A DNA stretch of 5,063 nucleotides from Pseudomonadota bacterium. GTDB taxonomy: Bacteria; Desulfobacterota; Syntrophia; Syntrophales; JADFWA01. This document shows positions 1-5,063 of this stretch, in pieces; position 1 is the stretch's first letter, and each line of letters opens with the position of its first letter. The notes under the pieces were generated by a model. That model was not told the origin of the DNA, ran no database searches, and saw only the letters and a list, made by a program, of their open reading frames with translations. The position numbers and the translations under genes are program-made. The stretch covers positions 1 through 5,063 of the forward strand of contig JAUWQS010000163.1 of assembly GCA_030610915.1 (NCBI GenBank). The letters are read 5' to 3'.

Positions 1-137
1 GTCTGAACGAAAACTAGGATTTTTCGTCAAGGTCAAGGAAGATCAAAATTTTAACCGCAGGAATACATTGAGTATTTCGAGGATTAAAATTTTTATCTGA
101 CGCAGAGATTGGCGAAAAAGACAGTTTTCGTTCGGGC
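1..137. repeat. Long imperfect palindrome (hairpin element) downstream of slipin
   Basis: The whole stretch folds back on itself. GAACGAAAACT at 5-15 is the exact reverse complement of 123-133, and the pairing extends to 1-4 with 134-137 if G-U pairs are allowed. Further in, 20-30 pairs with 109-119 (one G-U), 41-56 pairs with 81-97 around an AAAATTTTAA core with small mismatches, and 61-66 pairs with 72-78 at the tip (one bulged base). Four stacked stems in 137 bases is far beyond chance. The element starts 40 bases past the slipin stop and may continue left of the window. It could act as a transcription-terminating or RNA-stabilising hairpin, but no clear T-tract is visible. It more resembles a dispersed intergenic repeat of deltaproteobacterial-type genomes; that family link is from memory. 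No duplicated target site can be checked because the left flank is missing. Confidence 0.75.
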
Positions 138-177
138 ACTAAATAAACTACTCGACCACTTGTCCAAGGTCTTTACG

Positions 178-939
178 TTACGACGACTTTCCTTTTTCCG
201 CTAACTCCAGAAATGGTCTAAACAGATCGATCGGCACAGGGAATATGATGGTCGAATTGTTTTCAGCGGAGACCTGATTCAAGGTCTGCAGATATCTGAG
301 CTGCAACGCCATTGGATGCTCGGCAATAATAGCGGCTGCGTCCGCCAGCTTTTGCGCCGCCTGAAACTCACCCTGGGCGTTTATAATCTTGGCCCTCCGT
401 TCTCTCTCCGCCTCTGCCTGTTTGGCCATTGCCCGCTGCATCTCCTGGGGAAGATCGATATGTTTAACCTCCACCGTGGATACCTTGATCCCCCATGGAT
501 CGGTGCTTCGATCGAGAATCTCCTGCAGGTTCTCATTAATTTTTTCTCTTTCCGATAAAATCTCGTCCAGTTCAACCTGTCCGCAGACGCTCCTCAAAGT
601 GGTCTGGGCGAGTTGAGACGTCGCGTAAAGAAAGTTCTCCACCTCCACAACCGCCTTGTTTGAATCCAGCACCCTGAAATAAATGACGGCGTTTACTTTG
701 ATAGACACATTGTCACGCGTAATAACATCCTGTGGCGGAACATCCATGACCACCAGCCTCAAATCCACCTTCATCATCTTATCGATCACCGGTATCAAAA
801 TAATAAGGCCCGGCCCCTTTGTGGCAATCAGCCTCCCAAGACGAAAGATGACACCTCTTTCGTATTCATTGAGTACCCTGATGGCCGATGCAAGGAAAAG
901 CACCACCAAAATCACTAAAGTAATAACTGTGTACATCAT
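178..939 (-). CDS. Slipin: SPFH/stomatin-family membrane protein
   Basis: This 253-residue protein has the full slipin layout. Residues 3-20 form one N-terminal hydrophobic membrane anchor. The SPFH (band 7) domain follows at about 21-165, with [13 protein letters not shown] (24-36), [12 protein letters not shown] (42-53), QDVITRDNV (70-78) and a [20 protein letters not shown] stretch (113-132). The charged, Ala/Glu-rich helix at about 165-205 ([15 protein letters not shown]) is a likely coiled coil for oligomerisation. LRYLQTL (214-220) and a hydrophobic tail, [10 protein letters not shown] (229-238), close the protein. Slipins build large ring-like membrane scaffolds and are usually paired with NfeD, as here. 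The ATG start overlaps the nfeD stop in an ATGA junction (936-939) and has a G-rich ribosome site (944-949) four bases away. A second ATG follows at once, so the exact start could be one codon later. The length is normal for the family. Direct proteolysis by the neighbouring NfeD is inferred from archaeal homologues. Confidence 0.94.
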   Translation of the reverse strand: MMYTVITLVILVVLFLASAIRVLNEYERGVIFRLGRLIATKGPGLIILIPVIDKMMKVDLRLVVMDVPPQDVITRDNVSIKVNAVIYFRVLDSNKAVVEVENFLYATSQLAQTTLRSVCGQVELDEILSEREKINENLQEILDRSTDPWGIKVSTVEVKHIDLPQEMQRAMAKQAEAERERRAKIINAQGEFQAAQKLADAAAIIAEHPMALQLRYLQTLNQVSAENNSTIIFPVPIDLFRPFLELAEKGKSS

Positions 940-2264
940 TGTTCCCCCCTTTCTTTTTCTACTTCTTCGACATTTACTTTGAGTCCCTTGACTCCGATAA
1001 TCTTTATCCTTTTACCCTTCTCCACCGATTCCCGGCTGAAGGCATTCCAGTATTCTCCCCTGACAAACACCTTTCCTTCTGCATGAACCGCGGTAATTGC
1101 GTACCCCTCCTCGCCTATCATCCCTTCCTGACCTGTAGCGGGCCTTCTAATCTGTGCCTTCACGGCGATGGCAATTACCCCGGCAAAAAACAGAGAGACA
1201 ATAACAACAGTCGGAATCATCACACTCAATGATACCCTGAGCGCCGGGATGGGAGATTCAAAGAGCATGATAGAACCCAAAACGAGAGAGATGACACCGG
1301 CAACAGTCAGCATTCCATGACTGATTATTTTTATCTCGGCAATAAAAAGTATAATGCCGAAGATGATCAGCAATACTCCCGCATAATTTACAGGAAGGGT
1401 CTGTAAAGCATAGAAAGATAATATCAGAGAAACTCCTCCGACAACACCCGGAAGTATGGCGCCGGGGTTGGCAAACTCAAAATACAATCCCGCAAGGCCT
1501 ATCATCAATAGGAGGTAGGCTATATTGGGGTTGGAGAGCGCTATCAATATTTCTTCACGCAACCCCATACCCTTTTGATTGAGGGCAGCCCCCTTTGTCT
1601 TCAGGATGATCTGCCCCGAAGACAGGATTATCTCCTTCCCATCCATCTTTTCTAACAGTTGCCCGGTATCCACAGCAACGAAATCAATGACATTCTGTTT
1701 GAGCGCCTCTTCAGCCGTAATCGATTCACTTTTTCTTATGGCCTGCTCGACCCATTTTGTATCTCGCCCCCTCTTATTAGCGATACCTCTGGCATAGGCG
1801 ACAAAGTCATTCTCAACTTTCCTGGCCATTGTTTCATCCATCTTGCCTCCCAGGCCGAGGGCCACCGGATGGGCCGCCCCTATATTGGTGCCGGGAGCCA
1901 TTGCCGCCACATGGGCCGCCATGGTTATAATGACACCTGCAGATGCCGCCCTCGCCCCCGCCGGAGAGACAAAAACAATAACAGGTATGGGAGAATTCAG
2001 AAGCCCTTTCGCTATATCCCTCATGGCAGTATCAAGTCCTCCCGGAGTATCAAGAAGAATTATCAGACCGTCGGAGCCGCTATTTAAAGATTGATCTATG
2101 GACCGGAGTATGTATTTGGAAACAGCAGGTGTAATTGCGGAATTTATAGTGATGACATCAAAGACCTGTCTTTTATCCTGTCCAAAAGCCGGAAGCGATC
2201 CTGTAATTAGAAACAGCATAAGTGCCAAAGATATGATGAGACCTTTGCTTTTATTTCTTAACAT
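936..2264 (-). CDS. nfeD: Long-form NfeD: membrane-bound ClpP-class serine protease
   Basis: This 442-residue protein has all three parts of a long NfeD. A signal peptide (about 1-28, ending PAFG before QDK) leads into an extracytoplasmic ClpP-like serine protease domain (about 33-225). It carries DTPGG (72-76), the nucleophile motif ARAASAG with Ser108, and [11 protein letters not shown] (123-133). Lys149 in ARKVEND is the likely dyad lysine. The Ser-Lys gap of 41 residues equals that of the Pyrococcus horikoshii protease PH1510 (Ser97/Lys138), as recalled. About five membrane segments follow (near 249-266, 270-288, 294-312, 316-335 and 348-369), then a C-terminal NfeD OB-fold (about 378-435) with the [14 protein letters not shown] signature. 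The ATG start is supported by AGGAGG three bases upstream (2268-2273) and by the signal peptide. The gene overlaps the glycosylase gene by 14 bases and the slipin gene by 4, which implies translational coupling. The likely role is membrane-protein quality control with slipin. The catalytic residues look intact. Confidence 0.94.
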   Translation of the reverse strand: MLRNKSKGLIISLALMLFLITGSLPAFGQDKRQVFDVITINSAITPAVSKYILRSIDQSLNSGSDGLIILLDTPGGLDTAMRDIAKGLLNSPIPVIVFVSPAGARAASAGVIITMAAHVAAMAPGTNIGAAHPVALGLGGKMDETMARKVENDFVAYARGIANKRGRDTKWVEQAIRKSESITAEEALKQNVIDFVAVDTGQLLEKMDGKEIILSSGQIILKTKGAALNQKGMGLREEILIALSNPNIAYLLLMIGLAGLYFEFANPGAILPGVVGGVSLILSFYALQTLPVNYAGVLLIIFGIILFIAEIKIISHGMLTVAGVISLVLGSIMLFESPIPALRVSLSVMIPTVVIVSLFFAGVIAIAVKAQIRRPATGQEGMIGEEGYAITAVHAEGKVFVRGEYWNAFSRESVEKGKRIKIIGVKGLKVNVEEVEKERGEQ

Positions 2265-2961
2265 ACGCCTCCTGCAAGACCTTCATGATCATCTGGACAT
2301 CTTCCCATACCTGCCTCTTAGCGCCAGGATTTCTCAGAAGGTACGCCGGATGGTAAGTGGGCATAAATTTTATTCCTTGATAAGAGTGAAATTTTCCTCT
2401 TAGAACTGATATGGGAACATTCGTATTGAGCAGTGTATGGGCTGCAAATGTGCCGAGAGCGCAGATGACCTCAGGGTTGATCGCCTGAAGCTGCTTTATC
2501 AAAAAAGGCTCGCATGCTCGTATTTCTTCAGGCCTGGGATTCCTGTTTTTAGGGGGACGACATTTCAGAATGTTGCATATATAGACCTCTTCCCTCGTCA
2601 ATCCCATAGCAGCTATGATCTTTGTGAAAAGCTGTCCCGCTCGACCGACAAAGGGCCTTCCCTGAATATCCTCATCCGCTCCGGGAGCCTCGCCCACAAA
2701 CACAAGGTCAGCATCCGGATTCCCCTCTCCAAAAACAATGTTGCTCCTTCCCTGATGCAAAGAACACCTTTGACAATTCCCCAGCTCTCGCCTTATATCT
2801 TCAAGAGTTACCGGTTTATTCACCGCCTCTACGGAAGAGTCCCCGCCCTTAATGTAAAGATTGGAACATCGCCGTGGAGAATCCATTCCCGCCACAATGT
2901 GAGCTTTAAAATCTCTCACGATCATGCGAAGTTCTTCTCTCAAATTTTCTCTTGAATCCAT
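2251..2961 (-). CDS. udg: Family 4 uracil-DNA glycosylase (4Fe-4S)
   Basis: The product excises uracil from DNA by cutting the N-glycosidic bond, starting base-excision repair. Numbered from the chosen ATG (236 residues), it shows the uracil-pocket motif GEAPGADED (90-98) followed by GRPFVGRAGQL (101-111), and the second active-site motif HPAYLLRNP (204-212). The four cysteines expected to hold the 4Fe-4S cluster are Cys63 and Cys66 (CQRC), Cys134 (KCRPPKNRNP) and Cys150 (ACEPF). This combination defines family 4 rather than Ung (family 1). About 55 residues precede the domain with no recognisable motif. The ATG at 2961 is preferred because GGAGAGAG lies eight bases upstream (2970-2977). The frame opens 13 codons earlier at a TTG (2998-3000) directly after an in-frame TGA, and that leader would depend on repeat-derived sequence. 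The 3' end overlaps nfeD and contains its ribosome-binding site. The 148-base gap to coaBC is filled mainly by a palindromic element, so read-through from coaBC is plausible but not certain. Confidence 0.94.
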   Translation of the reverse strand: MDSRENLREELRMIVRDFKAHIVAGMDSPRRCSNLYIKGGDSSVEAVNKPVTLEDIRRELGNCQRCSLHQGRSNIVFGEGNPDADLVFVGEAPGADEDIQGRPFVGRAGQLFTKIIAAMGLTREEVYICNILKCRPPKNRNPRPEEIRACEPFLIKQLQAINPEVICALGTFAAHTLLNTNVPISVLRGKFHSYQGIKFMPTYHPAYLLRNPGAKRQVWEDVQMIMKVLQEAYVKK

Positions 2962-3008
2962 CGCCGGTACTCTCTCCGATTTTAAAATGAATCTTTGCAA
3001 TCATATTT

Positions 3009-3160
3009 TCACCGCAAAGACGCGGAGGACGCAGAGGATATCTCTTTTTTTCTGGCCTTAATTAAAATGTATTCCACAGGAAACAAACCGGGTTTTTTTT
3101 ACCATTCTTTTAACAGCAAGAAAAATTTTTTACTCTGCGTCCTTCGCGGCTCTGCGGTGA
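3009..3160. repeat. 152-bp inverted-repeat element overlapping the coaBC 3' end
   Basis: The 28-base arm at 3009-3036 and the arm at 3133-3160 are reverse complements at 25 of 28 positions, with a 96-base spacer. Each arm is built from degenerate 9-base units of the form CGCAGAGGA (in 3013-3036: CGCAAAGA, CGCGGAGGA, CGCAGAGG). Arms of this ACCGCAGAGACGCAGAGG type are, from memory, scattered through many deltaproteobacterial and environmental genomes. The right arm lies inside the coaBC frame and supplies nine of its last codons; the left arm ends just before the possible TTG start of the glycosylase gene. The spacer holds the coaBC stop, an A/T-rich stretch and a small GC-centred palindrome at 3086-3096. 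No obvious target-site duplication flanks the element. In RNA it would form a strong hairpin between coaBC and the glycosylase gene, and so might partly separate their expression. Confidence 0.75.
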
Positions 3161-4345
3161 GCGGCTACCCTTAATCTTATCCAGGATCCTGTCCGCTACC
3201 TCTATCTTATTCATAATGGGCAACTCCTCCAACCCCCCTTCCCTGTCTAAGATTTTTACTATGTTGGTGTCTGTCTGAAACCCGGCGCCCGGCAGCGTTG
3301 CATCGTTTGCCACTATAAAATCCATATTTTTCTCAATCATCTTGCGGCGGGCATTTTCGACAAGGTTTTCCGTCTCCACGGCAAATCCAACAAGGATGCG
3401 ATCTCCTTTATTCCGGCCAATCTCCGATATTATGTCTGGATTTCTTACGAGATGGAAATCAAATGTTTCTCCTCCTTTCTTTATTTTGTCATCGGAGAAG
3501 GCGGCAGGACGAAAATCAGCCACAGCCGCCGCCTTTATTATAACAGTTGAATTCCCCACGTTATCTATTACCGCCCCTCTCATCTCTTCAGCGCTTGACA
3601 CCTGCAGGAATTTTACCCCTGAAGGCCTCATCAGCGATGAAGGACCACTGATTAACGTAACATCGGCGCCTCTTCTTTTTGCCATTATTGCGAGGGCATA
3701 ACCCATTTTACCCGAAGAATAATTGGTTATGTATCTTACCGGATCGAACGGCTCTCTGGTAGGGCCTGCAGTTATCAATATCCTCTCGCCCGCCAGGTCT
3801 TTATTTGTCAGAATCGACTCAACTTCCTCAACGATATCATCAAGCGGTGGAAACCTTCCGGCCCCTTGCGCGCCACAGGCCAATTCGCCATATTCCGCCT
3901 GCATAAAAAAATAATTTCTTGAGATCAATCTGCTTATGTTTTCTTTCACAATATCGTTGGCATACATGTTCGTATTCATAGCAGGACATATAAGAACAGG
4001 CGACCTTTTTGCCATAACAGTTGTTGTCAGCAGATCATCCGCCAGGCCGCAGGCTATCTTCCCGATAATATTTGCAGTCGCCGGCGCTATAATTATTATA
4101 TCAGCATAATCGGATAACGTTATATGTCCTATTTCCGATTCTTTTGTCAGGGAAAACATATCTGTGAAAACGGGATTTCCCGAAAGCGTCTGGAGCGTAA
4201 GGGGTGTTATGAATCTAATTGCATTTGTGGTCATAACAACCTTTACATCAGCCCCTCTCTTTATAAATTCTCTCGTCAGCTCCGCCGATTTATAAGCGGC
4301 AATACCGCCGGTTATTCCAAGAACAATCTTTTTGCCTCTTAACAT
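3110..4345 (-). CDS. coaBC: Bifunctional phosphopantothenoylcysteine decarboxylase / phosphopantothenate-cysteine ligase
   Basis: The enzyme carries out two consecutive steps of coenzyme A synthesis: CoaB joins cysteine to 4'-phosphopantothenate using CTP, and CoaC decarboxylates the product with FMN. Numbered from the chosen ATG (411 residues), the N-terminal flavoprotein half starts MLRGKKIVLGITGGIAAYK and has His74 (GHI), PAMNTNMY with Asn124, and LACGAQGAGR with Cys157. These match E. coli His75, Asn125 and Cys158 with an offset of one, which supports this start. The CoaB half begins near 185 with ITAGPTREPFDPVRYITNYS (Asn208), IKAAAVADFRP and the DDKIKK lysines. An in-frame ATG at 4361-4363 adds six residues but lacks a good ribosome site. 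For the chosen start GGGAG lies 11 bases upstream (4357-4361), somewhat distant. After DKIKG, where family members normally end, an 18-residue tail follows; its SPQSREGRR portion is encoded by the arm of an inverted repeat. A transposon-like element sits just upstream of the start. Confidence 0.96.
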   Translation of the reverse strand: MLRGKKIVLGITGGIAAYKSAELTREFIKRGADVKVVMTTNAIRFITPLTLQTLSGNPVFTDMFSLTKESEIGHITLSDYADIIIIAPATANIIGKIACGLADDLLTTTVMAKRSPVLICPAMNTNMYANDIVKENISRLISRNYFFMQAEYGELACGAQGAGRFPPLDDIVEEVESILTNKDLAGERILITAGPTREPFDPVRYITNYSSGKMGYALAIMAKRRGADVTLISGPSSLMRPSGVKFLQVSSAEEMRGAVIDNVGNSTVIIKAAAVADFRPAAFSDDKIKKGGETFDFHLVRNPDIISEIGRNKGDRILVGFAVETENLVENARRKMIEKNMDFIVANDATLPGAGFQTDTNIVKILDREGGLEELPIMNKIEVADRILDKIKGSRSPQSREGRRVKNFSCC

Positions 4346-4356
4346 CCCGTGTTGCT

Positions 4357-4361
4357 CTCCC
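4357..4361 (-). promoter_or_regulatory. Probable coaBC ribosome-binding site
   Basis: GGGAG (read on the minus strand) lies 11 bases before the ATG at 4343-4345. It partly overlaps the duplicated target TCCCATTT of the adjacent insertion, so the insertion event kept this site intact on the gene side. The spacing is longer than ideal. Confidence 0.45.
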
Positions 4362-4365
4362 ATTT
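4358..4365. repeat. Target-site duplication, coaBC-side copy
   Basis: TCCCATTT directly abuts the left terminal inverted repeat of the element. Read on the minus strand it is AAATGGGA, which contains the upstream in-frame ATG of coaBC and part of its ribosome-binding site. Confidence 0.75.
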
Positions 4366-4549
4366 GTAACTACTCACGTAGTCAGGCTGAAGCTATTTAG
4401 GCTGAAGGCTGAAGGGACAGGAAGAACGCTATTGCCGTACTTTGGCAGAGAAACAACAGTTTTTTGCATCAAACATGGCTTCAAGGTATATCGTATTCCC
4501 GCTTTTCCTAACAGTCTTCAGCCTTCAGTCTATCAACCTGAGTAGTTAC
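4366..4549. mobile_element. MITE-like insertion, 184 bp, with terminal inverted repeats and target duplication
   Basis: The ends are perfect 11-bp inverted repeats: GTAACTACTCA at 4366-4376 and its complement TGAGTAGTTAC at 4539-4549. The match continues imperfectly to about 27 bases. A second inverted pair lies inside, GGCTGAAGGCTGAAG at 4400-4414 against 4516-4530 (14 of 15). GGCTGAAG occurs three times in the left arm. Immediately outside both ends is the same 8-base word TCCCATTT (4358-4365 and 4550-4557), a target-site duplication (9 bases if a shared C is counted). The interior has no reading frame long enough for a transposase, so the element must be non-autonomous and mobilised in trans. 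I cannot assign the parent insertion-sequence family. It landed in the ribosome-binding-site region of coaBC, so any promoter to its right must now transcribe through it. Confidence 0.8.
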
Positions 4550-4557
4550 TCCCATTT
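4550..4557. repeat. Target-site duplication, promoter-side copy
   Basis: This identical TCCCATTT directly follows the right terminal inverted repeat. On the minus strand its ATG (4553-4555) opens a 15-codon frame running into the element and ending at TAG (4508-4510), a possible upstream reading frame in the coaBC leader created by the insertion. Confidence 0.75.
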
Positions 4558-4564
4558 TTTTATT

Positions 4565-4570
4565 ATTATA
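4565..4570 (-). promoter_or_regulatory. Candidate -10 box (TATAAT) for coaBC
   Basis: A consensus TATAAT reads leftward here. No good -35 hexamer lies 16-18 bases upstream; the nearest, TTGATT, is 14 bases away. Before the insertion, transcription from this box would have begun within a few bases of the target site and given a leader of about 20 bases with GGGAG ahead of the coaBC ATG. Now the 184-bp element intervenes. Confidence 0.4.
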
Positions 4571-4589
4571 ACGCACTTCAATTAAATCA

Positions 4590-4617
4590 ATTTTAGCATA
4601 CAAGATCAAGAAGTCAA
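4590..4617 (-). promoter_or_regulatory. Candidate sigma70-type promoter upstream of coaBC
   Basis: Reading leftward, TTGACT (4612-4617) is separated by 16 bases from TAAAAT (4590-4595), a reasonable match to the housekeeping consensus. It points toward coaBC and would give a leader of about 240 bases including the whole inserted element. It may be an alternative to, or act together with, the TATAAT box at 4565-4570. Confidence 0.4.
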
Positions 4618-4740
4618 AGATATTCCGCTCAGCTCAGTATCAGCATCTTGCCGTGAGAGTATTTTGAACTATTCGCAGAAGATCAACAATTTAACTTGCC
4701 AAACACTTGAATAGTTATTAGAAGGAGAGAATATAGTATC
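4618..4740. other. Intergenic spacer with no recognisable gene
   Basis: I see no reading frame, RNA gene or strong motif. An 8-base inverted pair, AACTATTC (near 4667) and GAATAGTT (near 4709), could form a weak hairpin with a long loop. A purine-rich AGAAGGAGAG near 4720 resembles a rightward ribosome-binding site but no start codon follows at a suitable distance. Confidence 0.5.
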
Positions 4741-4994
4741 AGCTCAATAAATAGGGGATTACATTTTTAAAGTGTTGGTCTCGATCCACTGTAAGCGTTT
4801 ACTGAACATTGAAATTAGAAATTGGAAATTGGAAATTCGGCCTTTATGCTTTTGTACGACTCGACTGAGCTCACGCCGAAGCCTGTCAACTCGTAAATTC
4901 GTTTCATCTCTCCCAAATTTCTAATTTCAAGCCGTGAATGGCTAAGATTCACAATCACTTTAACATACCGGAGTTTGCCCCTATTTATTGAGCT
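4741..4994. repeat. Nested inverted-repeat region, 254 bp
   Basis: The outer arms are a perfect 17-base inverted pair, AGCTCAATAAATAGGGG at 4741-4757 and its complement at 4978-4994. Inside, TAAAGTG (near 4769) pairs with CACTTTA (near 4956), and a perfect 15-base pair lies at 4809-4823 and 4916-4930, with the sequence TTGAAATTAGAAATT. Next to the inner left arm, ATTGGAAATT-type units repeat in tandem (4821-4836). The arrangement suggests a decayed hairpin-type mobile element or several nested repeats. No clear target duplication flanks the outer arms, so the boundaries are uncertain. GAAATTGGAAATT-type runs are, from memory, common in intergenic repeats of environmental bacterial genomes. 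Confidence 0.6.
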
Positions 4995-5018
4995 ATTAGG
5001 GTTATATGTTAATTTCAT
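4815..5018 (-). CDS. Doubtful 67-codon reading frame within repeats
   Basis: An ATG-initiated frame of 67 codons covers the inner part and right arm of the nested inverted repeat. Its product (starting MKLTYNPNSS, ending FPISNF) has no domain, signal peptide or membrane segment that I recognise. AAGGGGG lies only one base from the ATG, too close to be a normal ribosome site. Parts of the sequence, such as LEIRN and FPISNF, are simply translations of the GAAATTGGAAATT-type repeat arms. It is probably a chance frame and is listed only because it is the sole open frame of any length in this 700-base region. Confidence 0.15.
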   Translation of the reverse strand: MKLTYNPNSSINRGKLRYVKVIVNLSHSRLEIRNLGEMKRIYELTGFGVSSVESYKSIKAEFPISNF

Positions 5019-5063
5019 GCCCCCTTTTTGTACAAAGTCGTTACTTCTATCCGGCGCGCATTT

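Noticed and set aside
2962..3000. TTG start giving a 249-residue uracil-DNA glycosylase
   Set aside because: It follows an in-frame TGA and its only upstream signal is GGTGA from the repeat arm. The internal ATG at 2959-2961 has a better purine-rich site and leaves all domain motifs intact.
3009..3036. CRISPR-like short tandem units (CGCAGAGGA type)
   Set aside because: Units are 8-9 bases with no spacers and occur as two opposed arms, so this is an inverted-repeat element and not a CRISPR array.
3084..3100. Rho-independent terminator after coaBC (AAACCGGGTTTTTTTT)
   Set aside because: The GC-centred palindrome has no room for a loop, and the T-run is on the plus strand, the wrong side for a leftward transcript.
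316..3914. Plus-strand open frames opposite slipin, nfeD, the glycosylase gene and coaBC
   Set aside because: They are antisense to genes with clear family motifs, have no recognisable domains, and their compositions (rich in Ser, Cys, Pro and Arg) are typical of shadow frames.
4346..4363. Upstream ATG for coaBC adding MGEQHG
   Set aside because: There is no convincing ribosome site before it. Its sequence lies in the duplicated target of the insertion, and E. coli residue numbering fits the downstream ATG. It remains possible.
4366..4549. Integron attC site or phage attachment site
   Set aside because: The perfect terminal inverted repeats with an 8-base flanking duplication fit transposition. 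No integrase core sites or cassette gene are visible.

Overview
The window is a four-gene, leftward-reading (minus-strand) gene block from a mid-GC bacterium, followed by a gene-poor region crowded with inverted repeats. In transcription order the genes are coaBC (coenzyme A biosynthesis), a family 4 iron-sulfur uracil-DNA glycosylase, a long-form NfeD membrane serine protease, and a slipin (stomatin/SPFH protein). The products are recognised directly from family motifs. The gene order and the style of the intergenic palindromic repeats suggest a Desulfobacterota/deltaproteobacterial-type genome (Syntrophales- or Desulfobacterales-like). That placement is an inference from memory, not a search result.

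Layout, left to right. Positions 1-137 hold a long imperfect hairpin just downstream of the slipin stop. Slipin (178-939) and nfeD (936-2264) overlap by ATGA, and nfeD overlaps the end of the glycosylase gene (2251-2961) by 14 bases with a strong Shine-Dalgarno inside it, so these three are almost certainly co-transcribed. A 148-base gap separates the glycosylase from coaBC (3110-4345). The arms of a 152-bp inverted-repeat element (3009-3160) span this gap and run into the 3' end of coaBC, where the element encodes part of the C-terminal tail.

Upstream of coaBC lies a 184-bp element (4366-4549) with perfect 11-bp terminal inverted repeats and an 8-bp direct duplication, TCCCATTT. It looks like a non-autonomous transposable element (MITE-like) inserted at the ribosome-binding site and start region of coaBC, between the gene and its likely promoter (4565-4617). 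Positions 4741-4994 hold a further nested palindromic region, perhaps carrying a doubtful 67-codon frame.

Functionally, coaBC makes 4'-phosphopantetheine from phosphopantothenate, the glycosylase removes uracil from DNA, and NfeD plus slipin form the known membrane protease/scaffold pair. In archaea the NfeD protease domain cleaves the C-terminal tail of its slipin, and a matching hydrophobic tail is present here. I see no defence system, CRISPR array, RNA gene or undescribed enzyme. The unusual content is the set of palindromic elements at both ends of coaBC and at the block's outer edges.
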